Shown in pieces: positions 5,862-12,149 of a stretch of 13,282 nucleotides of DNA (positions are counted from its first letter, which is position 1; the number at the start of each line of letters is the position of its first letter). Source of the DNA: Acidimicrobiia bacterium (lineage in GTDB: Bacteria > Actinomycetota > Acidimicrobiia > Acidimicrobiales > AC-14); NCBI GenBank assembly GCA_019244985.1, contig JAFASB010000194.1:1-13282 (forward strand), written 5' to 3'. Position numbers and translations under genes: made by a program. The notes under the pieces are model-generated. The model saw only the letters and a list, made by a program, of their open reading frames with translations. It was not told the origin of the DNA and ran no database searches.

Positions 5862-7838
5862 GTGTACTCGATGATCAAGCGGCTCCTGGTGGGCCGTCCG
5901 ATTCCGACCGAGGAGCAGGAGCACCAGCTCCTGCCCAAGGCCATCGCCCTGGCGACGTTCTCATCGGACGCCATCTCCTCGACCGCGTACGCGACAGAGG
6001 AGATCCTGTTCGTCACCGCCGTCGGCGGGTCGAGCCTGGCGCTGGGCCTCGCCCACCTCATCCCGATCTCGATCGTCGTCGCCGTCCTCCTGGTGATCGT
6101 CGTCACCTCGTACCGACAGACGATCTACGCGTACCCGAGCGGCGGCGGCTCCTACATCGTCAGCCGCGAGAACCTGGGCGAGTATCCGTCGCTGATCGCC
6201 GGCGCGTCCCTCCTCGTCGACTACATCCTCACCGTCGCCGTGTCGATCTCGGCCGGCGTGGCCGCCATCGTGTCGCTGCCCCAGTTCCAGAGCCTGGTCG
6301 ACCAGCGCGTGCTGCTCGGCCTCATCCTCATCGGTGTCATCACCGTCGCCAACCTGCGGGGCGTGAAGGAGTCGGGACGCATCTTCGCCGTTCCGACCTA
6401 CGTGTACATCGTCAGCATCACGCTTCTCGTCGGTTACGGCCTGTTCCGCTCGTTCTTCGGGCACCTCAAGCCGATCCCGTTCGACCCGCACAAATCAGTG
6501 GCGACGGCTGTGACTGGTGGCTCGCTCGGGCTGTTCATCCTCCTCAAGGGTTTCTCTTCGGGCGCCGTCGCCCTCACCGGCGTTGAGGCCATTTCCAACG
6601 GGGTGCCCGCGTTCCGACGGCCGAAGTCGCACAACGCGGCGACCACGATCGTGTGGATGGGCGTGATCCTGGGGGTGCTGTTCTTCGGCGTGTCGATCCT
6701 CGCCCACCGGCTGCACCCGTATCCGAGCCACGACGAGACCGTGATCTCCGAGATGGGTCGGGCCGTCTACGGGGGCGGGCCGATCTATTGGATCCTGCAG
6801 TTCTCGACGGCGGCCATCCTCACGCTGGCCGCCAACACGGCGTACGCCGACTTCCCTCGGCTCTCGTCGATCATCGCCCGGGACGGCTATCTCCCCCGCC
6901 AGTTCGCCAACCGCGGCGACCGGCTGGTGTTCTCCAACGGCGTCCTGTTCCTGGCCACCGCAGCGGCGATCCTCATCGTCGCGTTCGGCGGTCTCACGAA
7001 CGCCCTGATCCCGTTGTACGCGGTCGGCGTGTTCACTGCCTTCACGCTCAGCCAGGCGGGCATGGTCGTACACCATCGCCGGATCAAGGAGCAGGGCTGG
7101 CGGCGCAACATGATCATCAACGGCGTCGGCGCCGTCGCCACATTCATCGTGCTGCTGATCGTCGCCGGCACAAAGTTCACGTCGGGGGCCTGGCTTCCGA
7201 TCATCGTCGTGCCGCTGATCATTGCTCTGTTCTCGGGCATCAAGCGCCACTACGACCGGGTGTCGCGGGTGCTGAACGTGACGCCCGAGACCGTGCGTCG
7301 CGAGCACCCGAACCACACGGTCGTGGTGCTCGTCGGCAGCAATCTCCACCGCGGGGTGCTCAAGGCGCTCGACTACGCCCGGTCGCTGCGGCCACAGCAC
7401 CTGGTCGCCGTCTACGTGAGCTTCGACGAGGAGGACCGCGAGAACCTCGAGAAGCAGTGGCGGGCCTTCGAGATCGACATCCCGCTCGAGATCGTCTACT
7501 CGCCGTACCGAGAGCTGATCGCGCCGGTCGAGCGCTACATCGACGAGCTCGACGAGCGCTGGGAGAACGATACGGTCACTGTCGTCATCCCGGAGTTCGT
7601 GGTCGGCAAGTGGTACGAGCACATCCTCCACAACCAGAGCGCGCTGTTCCTCAAAGGCAAGCTTCTGTTCCGTGAGGGGACGGTGGTGACCTCGGTGCCG
7701 TACCACGTCCCGACCGCGGTGGAGGACGGCAAGCAGCCTCCTCCCTCCGCCGCTGCCATCTCGGGCAGCGGCGAGGCGGTCAGCCCGCAGGTTCCGCCGC
7801 CGGATCAACCAGCCGGTACCCCACGCCCGGCTCCGTGA
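5862..7838 (+). CDS. kimA: KimA-type potassium permease (APC superfamily) with USP-like C-terminal domain, first copy
   Basis: 658 residues, a polytopic APC-superfamily permease with about 12 helices, then a cytoplasmic USP-like domain (about 482-616). It aligns closely with Bacillus subtilis KimA (YdaO), a high-affinity H+-coupled K+ importer inhibited by c-di-AMP. Shared segments include SSDAISSTAY, SYRQTIYAYPSGGGSYIVS, LLVDYILTVAVS, GVEAISNGVPAF and LYAVGVFTAFTLSQAGM. Residues matching the reported KimA K+ site are Asp36, Tyr43, Asp120, Tyr121, Thr124, Ser128, Thr239 and Tyr386. GTG 5862 was chosen because the alignment with KimA then starts at residue 1 and Asp36 and Tyr43 keep their numbers; GAGGA lies 4 nt upstream. 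ATG 5871 is possible; 5772 is too long. A 42-residue Pro/Ala-rich tail follows the conserved PYHV and overlaps the convergent kdpE-like gene by 59 bp. Rv2690c in mycobacteria is probably related. Confidence 0.9.
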   Translation: MYSMIKRLLVGRPIPTEEQEHQLLPKAIALATFSSDAISSTAYATEEILFVTAVGGSSLALGLAHLIPISIVVAVLLVIVVTSYRQTIYAYPSGGGSYIVSRENLGEYPSLIAGASLLVDYILTVAVSISAGVAAIVSLPQFQSLVDQRVLLGLILIGVITVANLRGVKESGRIFAVPTYVYIVSITLLVGYGLFRSFFGHLKPIPFDPHKSVATAVTGGSLGLFILLKGFSSGAVALTGVEAISNGVPAFRRPKSHNAATTIVWMGVILGVLFFGVSILAHRLHPYPSHDETVISEMGRAVYGGGPIYWILQFSTAAILTLAANTAYADFPRLSSIIARDGYLPRQFANRGDRLVFSNGVLFLATAAAILIVAFGGLTNALIPLYAVGVFTAFTLSQAGMVVHHRRIKEQGWRRNMIINGVGAVATFIVLLIVAGTKFTSGAWLPIIVVPLIIALFSGIKRHYDRVSRVLNVTPETVRREHPNHTVVVLVGSNLHRGVLKALDYARSLRPQHLVAVYVSFDEEDRENLEKQWRAFEIDIPLEIVYSPYRELIAPVERYIDELDERWENDTVTVVIPEFVVGKWYEHILHNQSALFLKGKLLFREGTVVTSVPYHVPTAVEDGKQPPPSAAAISGSGEAVSPQVPPPDQPAGTPRPAP

Positions 7839-8481
7839 TCAGACGGGGCGCCGCCGGGTCGTCGTCGAGCTTCTTGCGCAGCTGGCTGGCGTAGACGCGC
7901 AGGTACTGGCTCTCGCTTCCGTACTCCGGGCCCCAGACCTCCTGGAGGATCGTGCGGTGGGTCAGTACCCGACCCGGCCAGCGAGCGAGCAGGGCGAGGA
8001 AGGCGAACTCCTTCGGGGTCAGCTCGACCTTGTTCCCGGCGACCTCGACGGAATGGCGGGCCTGGTCGACCACCACGTCGCCTACCCGGAGCACGGCCTC
8101 GTCGTCGGGTGACGGTGTGTCCTTGCGGTGCCGCAGCGCGACCCGGATGCGCGCGAGCAACTCGGCGGTGGAGAACGGCTTGGTGACGTAGTCGTCGGCG
8201 CCTTCGTCGAGCGCCTGCACCTTGCGGGCCTCTGAGCCCTCGGCGGACAGCACGACGATCGGGACGTCGGACCATTCACGCACGCGGCGGCAGACGACGA
8301 TCCCGTCGATGTCGGGCAGGCCCAGATCCAAGACGACGACGTCGGGTGGCGTGAGGGCGATGGCGTCGATCGCGGCCTGGCCGGTGGCTGCGGTGGCGAC
8401 GTCGTAGTCGCGAGCCTTCAGGGCGGCGCCGACGGCGCGGAGCAGCGCGGGCTCGTCGTCGACCACCAGCACGCGTGTCAC
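7780..8481 (-). CDS. kdpE: KdpE-like response regulator (OmpR/PhoB family)
   Basis: 233 residues: a receiver domain (1-118; acidic pocket Asp8/Asp9, phospho-acceptor Asp52 in LDLGLPDIDG, Ser79, Lys101 in TKPF) and a C-terminal winged-helix DNA-binding domain (130-226; ELTPKEFAFLALLARWPG, QYLRVYASQLRKKLDDDP, TEPGVGYRL). The signature YLRVYxxQLRxKLxxDPAxPR followed by TEPGVGYRL is typical of KdpE. Start GTG 8481 overlaps the kinase stop by 4 bp (GTGA), so the pair is translationally coupled; the upstream reading frame continues but only as a kinase shadow rich in Arg. In other bacteria KdpE induces the K+-pumping ATPase kdpFABC. No kdpFABC is present here, and the flanking genes are two KimA permeases, which are the most likely targets. 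Its 3' end overlaps that of the first kimA by 59 bp. Confidence 0.92.
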   Translation of the reverse strand: MTRVLVVDDEPALLRAVGAALKARDYDVATAATGQAAIDAIALTPPDVVVLDLGLPDIDGIVVCRRVREWSDVPIVVLSAEGSEARKVQALDEGADDYVTKPFSTAELLARIRVALRHRKDTPSPDDEAVLRVGDVVVDQARHSVEVAGNKVELTPKEFAFLALLARWPGRVLTHRTILQEVWGPEYGSESQYLRVYASQLRKKLDDDPAAPRLITEPGVGYRLVDPAAEPAG

Positions 8482-9623
8482 GACGGCCGCACTTCGCGCG
8501 TCGGGAGGCACACGACGAACGTGGCGCCGCCGCCGCCAACGGTGCGCTCGACGTCGATCGTGCCGCCGTGAGCCTCGACGATCGCCCTGCATATGGCGAG
8601 GCCGACGCCGCTCGAGCGGGACCCCTCACCCTTGTGGAACGGCTCGAAGATGCGGCGCCGCTCCCAGTCGGCGACGCCGATGCCCTCGTCCGAGACCCGC
8701 AACTCGACCATGCCGTTGCGACTCGCGGCGCTGACCCGCACGAGCGACGCGGGCGGCGCATGGCGGGCCGCGTTCTCGAGGAGGTTGGTGACGACCTGGT
8801 CGAGTTGGGTGTAGTCGCCATCGACCAGGGGCACCCCGGGCGGGATCTCCACCTGTATCCGCGTCTGGCGGAACAGGCCGGCGAGACGGCGGATGCGGTC
8901 GGCGACGAGCTCGTCGAGGTCGACGGCCTGCCGGTCGGGCTTGAGGGCGCCCGCCTCGATCCGGCTCAGGCTCAGCAGGTTGGCGACGATGCGGTCGAGC
9001 CGTTCGGCTTCGTCGCACACGGTCTCCAGGAGCTCGATGCGCGTCTCGTCGTCGTACGCGGTCCCGTCTCGGAGATCGCTGGCCACGGCGCGGATGCTCG
9101 CAAGAGGCGTGCGCAGATCGTGGGACACCGACCGCAGCAGCGCGGCTCGCTGTTCGTCGACGCGCTCGAGGACCTGGGCCCGCGTCGCCTCTTCGGCGAG
9201 CTGCTCGCGTTCCTCGGACATGGCGCGCAGGTGGTCGTAGAGCGCGCGCAGCTCCGCCTCGCGCGCCTCGGCCGCGCGCCGGCGCTCGGCCTGCCCTGCG
9301 ACGAGCAGCCCCATGGCCACGGCGACGACGAGAAAGACGACCAGCGCCACCCAGTCGTCGGCGACGTCGACCTTGTACGTCCAGTACGGCGGGATGAACA
9401 CGAGGTTGTAGGCGGCGGCCGACAACAGGGCGATGAGCGTCGCCGCGATGCTGCCGCCGACAACTCCCGCGGCGACGACGGCAAGCACGAGCGCCAGGGC
9501 GGGCGTGGCGCGCGTCACGTGCGTCCGCACGGGCAGCAGGGCGACGGAGGCGACGACGAGCGTGGCGCTCCCGAGGGCGATGCCGAGAAGGGGCGCACCG
9601 CCGGTAGGCGGAAGCCGTTTCAT
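8478..9623 (-). CDS. Short KdpD-like sensor histidine kinase (DUF4118-HisKA-HATPase), lacking the KdpD/Usp sensor
   Basis: 381 residues. A KdpD-type DUF4118 membrane region has four hydrophobic segments (about 10-31, 41-56, 58-75, 91-110) and the hallmark LLSAAAYNLVFIPPYWTYKV. A coiled linker (112-155) is followed by HisKA with His168 in SVSHDLRTPLASIR, then the ATPase: N box NLLENAARHAP (Asn284), G1 SDEGIGV (Asp312), F box FEPFHKG, G2 GVGLAICRAIVEAHGG. Full KdpD is near 900 residues and begins with KdpD and Usp domains that sense K+ and, in some species, c-di-AMP; they are absent. The start is ATG 9623: the frame runs open much further upstream, but that stretch is the antisense of the second kimA and shows no domain. 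No Shine-Dalgarno precedes the ATG; TATTTG ends 6 nt before it, so a leaderless mRNA is possible. It is a partner of the next gene, kdpE. Confidence 0.88.
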   Translation of the reverse strand: MKRLPPTGGAPLLGIALGSATLVVASVALLPVRTHVTRATPALALVLAVVAAGVVGGSIAATLIALLSAAAYNLVFIPPYWTYKVDVADDWVALVVFLVVAVAMGLLVAGQAERRRAAEAREAELRALYDHLRAMSEEREQLAEEATRAQVLERVDEQRAALLRSVSHDLRTPLASIRAVASDLRDGTAYDDETRIELLETVCDEAERLDRIVANLLSLSRIEAGALKPDRQAVDLDELVADRIRRLAGLFRQTRIQVEIPPGVPLVDGDYTQLDQVVTNLLENAARHAPPASLVRVSAASRNGMVELRVSDEGIGVADWERRRIFEPFHKGEGSRSSGVGLAICRAIVEAHGGTIDVERTVGGGGATFVVCLPTREVRPS

Positions 9624-9630
9624 CAGAATC

Positions 9631-9652
9631 AAATATTGACGCGATCTTGACG
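9631..9652 (-). repeat. Tandem 11-bp direct repeat, probable response-regulator box upstream of the kinase gene
   Basis: Read on the minus strand, CGTCAAGATCG is followed directly by CGTCAATATTT: 8 of 11 positions match, with identical CGTCAA cores exactly 11 bp apart. Such abutting 11-bp repeats with a GTCA-like core are the pattern bound by OmpR/PhoB-family dimers. The repeat ends 7 bp before the kinase ATG and overlaps its possible -10 (TATTTG, 9635-9630), so autoregulation by the KdpE-like protein, probably repression or tight control, is suggested. The same 84-bp gap (9624-9707) also serves the divergent second kimA. A further lone GTCAAG core is at 9679-9684. Confidence 0.45.
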
Positions 9653-9707
9653 ACAACTCGCGGGCCCCTGATGGTTCCTTGACAAGGGCGGCGGTACACG
9701 TAGGGGC

Positions 9708-11717
9708 GTGCAGACCGCCACCCCGCGCCAGCCCGAGCGCGTTGCTCCGCCCAAACCCATCCCGCTGGCGCCCTTTGTCGACCTGCCGGAATCGGGTCGT
9801 TACCGCTTCAAGAACAGGCTCCTCGGGCCGCCGCTGCACACGGATCAGCTCGTGCACGAGCGGCTGGGCAAGCCGACGGCTCTGGCCGTGTTCGCGTCCG
9901 ACAACCTCTCGTCGGTCGCCTACGGCACCGAGGAGATCATCCGCCAGCTCGTGCCGTACATCGGGCTGGCTGCCTTCACGCTCGTCATGCCGATCACCAT
10001 CGCCCTGCTCGTGGTGCTCGGATTCCTGATCCTGTCGTACCGCCAAACGATCAAGGCGTACCCGAGCGCAGGTGGCGCCTACATCGTCACTCGCGACAAC
10101 TTCGGGCTCCTCCCAGCCCAGGTGGCCGGCGTCGCCCTGCTCACGGACTACGTGCTCACCGTGGCGGTGTCCGTCGCCGCGGGCACTGCGGCACTGACGT
10201 CTGCCGTGCCCGGCCTCACGTCGTATGCCGTGCCGATCTCGGTGGCGTTCATCATCATCATCGCCTTCGGCAACCTGCGGGGCGTCAAGGAGTCCGGCCG
10301 CATCTTCGCCGTCCCGACGTACTTCTTCATCGGCACGATGGTGGCCCTGCTGATCATCGGGTTCGGCCGCATGTTCCTGGGTCACCTTCCGGTGCAGTCG
10401 ATTCACAAGGCGGGGATGCTGACGCTCAAGCCAGGGCATCACGGCGGCGACGGCTTCCTGATGGGCGCCACCGTGTTCATGGTGCTTCGAGCCTTCGCCT
10501 CGGGTGGCGCCGCGGTGACGGGCGTCGAGGCGATCTCCAACGGGGTGCCAGCCTTCCGCAGGCCGGAATGGAAGAACGCGCGCTCGACGCTCGTCGTCAT
10601 GGGCTCGACCCTCGGCGCCATGTTCTTCGGGCTCTCGTGGCTCGATGCCCACCTCCACGTAAACGCTTACGAGAAGGGCACGCCGACCGTCATCTCCCAG
10701 ATCGGCAAGCTGGTCTTCGGGACAAGCCCGGTCGGGCACGTTCTGTACTTCGCGTTGCAGGCGGGGACGATGCTCATTCTCGTGCTGGCCGCGAACACCA
10801 GCTTCGCGGACTTCCCGCGGCTGGCGAGCTTCCACGCGGGCGACAACTTCATGCCCCGCCAGCTGACCAAACGGGGCCACCGGCTGGTCTTCTCCAACGG
10901 CATCCTGGCGTTGAGCGCGGCCGCGATCTTCCTCGTCATCATCACGAGGGCCGAGGTCTCCCGGCTGATCCCTCTCTACGCCATCGGCGTGTTCACCAGC
11001 TTCACGTTGAGCCAGGCGGGGATGGCCCGCCACCACATCCGGATCAAGGAGCCGGGATGGCGGGGCGGACTGTTCGTCAACGCCACGGGCGCCGTGCTTT
11101 CGGGCGTCGTGGACATCATCATCGCCATCACCAAGTTCAAGCCGCCGGGAGCGATCCTCGGGGCGTGGGTGATCATCGCCCTTGTTCCGGTCATGGTCTA
11201 CGGCCTGACCAGGCTGAACAAGCAGTACGAGTCCGAGGCGAGCGAACTGGAGGGCGACGCCAAGGCCGCGGCCGAGGCGCCGATCCTGCGGCGCCACGTC
11301 GTGCTCGTCCTTGTCGACCGGCTCGACCGCAGCACGGCTCGGGCGATGCAGTACGGCCGCACGCTGACGCCCGACGAGCTACGGGCGGTGCACGTCGCCT
11401 ACGACGCCGACAAGGCAGAGCAGCTGGCGCAGGAATGGCGCCGCCTGGGTCTGTCGCGCTTCCCGCTCGAGCTCGTCGACTGTCCCGACCGGCGCATCAC
11501 ACGCGGTGTCCTCGAGGTCGTGGCTGAGGCGCTCGACGGCCAGACCGAGGTCACCGTTCTGGTGCCCCGGCGCGAGTACACGCGCTTCTGGCACCGGCTC
11601 CTCCACGACCGGACGGCCGACTCCATCGCCCGTGCGGTCTCCCAGCTCCCGCACGCCAACGTCACCTTCGTGCCGTACCACCTCGGCACCAACATCCACT
11701 CGGAGGCCCACGTATGA
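9708..11717 (+). CDS. kimA: KimA-type potassium permease (APC superfamily) with USP-like C-terminal domain, second copy
   Basis: 669 residues, a paralogue of the permease at 5862-7838 with the same architecture: about 12 membrane helices and a C-terminal cytoplasmic domain (RRHVVLVLVDRLDRSTARAM through TFVPYHL). The K+-site positions are kept: Asp65 and Tyr72 (ASDNLSSVAY), Asp147, Tyr148, Thr151 and Ser155 (LLTDYVLTVAVS), Thr271 (VTGVEAISNGVPAF) and Tyr424 (LYAIGVF). It carries about 29 extra N-terminal residues, Pro-rich, before the start of KimA homology. The start is GTG 9708 with only a weak AGGGG near it; no Met codon lies between it and the first conserved block. It is divergent from the KdpD-like kinase and its stop overlaps the start of an OB-fold gene (ATGA). 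K+ uptake is inferred from similarity; different affinity or regulation from the first copy is likely but unproven. Confidence 0.9.
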   Translation: MQTATPRQPERVAPPKPIPLAPFVDLPESGRYRFKNRLLGPPLHTDQLVHERLGKPTALAVFASDNLSSVAYGTEEIIRQLVPYIGLAAFTLVMPITIALLVVLGFLILSYRQTIKAYPSAGGAYIVTRDNFGLLPAQVAGVALLTDYVLTVAVSVAAGTAALTSAVPGLTSYAVPISVAFIIIIAFGNLRGVKESGRIFAVPTYFFIGTMVALLIIGFGRMFLGHLPVQSIHKAGMLTLKPGHHGGDGFLMGATVFMVLRAFASGGAAVTGVEAISNGVPAFRRPEWKNARSTLVVMGSTLGAMFFGLSWLDAHLHVNAYEKGTPTVISQIGKLVFGTSPVGHVLYFALQAGTMLILVLAANTSFADFPRLASFHAGDNFMPRQLTKRGHRLVFSNGILALSAAAIFLVIITRAEVSRLIPLYAIGVFTSFTLSQAGMARHHIRIKEPGWRGGLFVNATGAVLSGVVDIIIAITKFKPPGAILGAWVIIALVPVMVYGLTRLNKQYESEASELEGDAKAAAEAPILRRHVVLVLVDRLDRSTARAMQYGRTLTPDELRAVHVAYDADKAEQLAQEWRRLGLSRFPLELVDCPDRRITRGVLEVVAEALDGQTEVTVLVPRREYTRFWHRLLHDRTADSIARAVSQLPHANVTFVPYHLGTNIHSEAHV

Positions 11718-12067
11718 CCCCCCTCGCCAAGCTCCGCAAGCGCCGTGAGGAGCAGGAACCCGAGGTGGACGACTGGACCGAGATGTGCCGGGGCACGATG
11801 CCTGTCGCAGACGTCGAGTGGCGGAGCCGGGCCCGTGTTGCCGGCCGGGTTCGTTCCCTGCGCGTGCAGCCCTGGGCGGGCGTCCCCACGCTCGAAGGCA
11901 CGCTGGTCGACGACACCGGGGGGATCAGCGTCGTCTTCCTGGGCCGCCGTCATGTGCCCGGCATCCGTCCCGGGACACAGATGGTCGTCGAGGGCATGGT
12001 CGGCGACCACGCCGGGCGCCTGGCGATCCTGAACCCCGACTATCGCCTCCTCGCCGTCCACGAGTAG
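11714..12067 (+). CDS. Small OB-fold protein, second copy, translationally coupled to kimA
   Basis: 117 residues: a charged N-terminal segment (KLRKRREEQEPEVDDW) and one OB-fold domain (about 37-115; RARVAGRVRSLRVQPWAG, LEGTLVDDTGGISVVFLGRR, VPGIRPGTQMVVEGMV, ILNPDYRLL). It is clearly a paralogue of the protein at 4091-4450; the shared pattern is GRR-x4-G-x2-PG and NP-x-Y-x-LL. The ATG overlaps the stop of the second kimA (ATGA, 11714-11717), so both are made from one mRNA and probably in fixed ratio. That physical link makes a role in K+ transport or its control more likely than general nucleic acid metabolism, but nothing in the sequence shows the ligand. The following 82 bp hold the promoter and operator of the dtxR-like gene. 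Confidence 0.82.
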   Translation: MTPLAKLRKRREEQEPEVDDWTEMCRGTMPVADVEWRSRARVAGRVRSLRVQPWAGVPTLEGTLVDDTGGISVVFLGRRHVPGIRPGTQMVVEGMVGDHAGRLAILNPDYRLLAVHE

Positions 12068-12103
12068 CGACTCGGGCAACGCCTGCCTGGGCGCCGCCTG
12101 AGG

Positions 12104-12133
12104 TTGCATTTTTCGGTGCCCAAAAAGTAGGTT
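12104..12133 (+). promoter_or_regulatory. Candidate promoter of the dtxR-like gene
   Basis: TTGCAT (12104-12109) and TAGGTT (12128-12133) are separated by 18 bp. TAGGTT fits the TAnnnT -10 of actinobacteria; the -35 is weak. Transcription would begin near 12140, leaving a leader of about 10 nt before ATG 12150, consistent with the absence of a ribosome-binding site. Confidence 0.4.
12109..12126. promoter_or_regulatory. Palindromic operator, probably bound by the DtxR/MntR-like protein
   Basis: TTTTTCGGTGCCCAAAAA is an 18-bp imperfect palindrome (14 of 18 positions symmetric) and is conspicuously A/T-rich in very GC-rich DNA. Its layout, T-run, GG, short centre, CC, A-run, resembles DtxR/IdeR/MntR boxes. 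It fills the spacer between the proposed -35 and -10 of the regulator gene, the standard place for a repressor site, so negative autoregulation is inferred. A direct AGGTTGC repeat brackets it (12101 and 12129). Confidence 0.55.
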
Positions 12134-12149
12134 GCGGCCCGCCCAAGCC

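Noticed and set aside
6495..7808. Long - strand frame antisense to the first kimA
   Set aside because: Composition typical of an antisense shadow (Arg, Asp, His rich), no motif, and the opposite strand has a clear KimA homologue.
8482..8592. Longer start for the KdpE-like regulator at 8592
   Set aside because: The extra 37 residues are an Arg-rich shadow of the kinase C-terminus; receiver domains begin near VTRVLVVDDE, and GTG 8481 overlaps the kinase stop.
9679..9700. TTGACA as a -35 for the second kimA
   Set aside because: No -10 lies 16-18 bp downstream except TAGGGG, and a start site at that spacing would fall inside the coding region; it is better considered a possible lone regulator half-site.
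9624..11297. N-terminal extension of the KdpD-like kinase by about 558 residues
   Set aside because: The stretch is antisense to the second kimA, is low-complexity in His, Asp, Arg and Glu, and shows no KdpD or Usp motif; the kinase fold begins at ATG 9623.
12076..12113. Rho-independent terminator after the second OB-fold gene
   Set aside because: GCAAC and GTTGC can pair and a T-run follows, but the stem is only 5 bp with a 22-nt loop, and the T-run belongs to the proposed operator.
12132..12149. TTG start at 12132 for the DtxR-like protein
   Set aside because: It overlaps the proposed -10 element and adds residues (MRPAQA) before the usual family start; ATG 12150 fits better.
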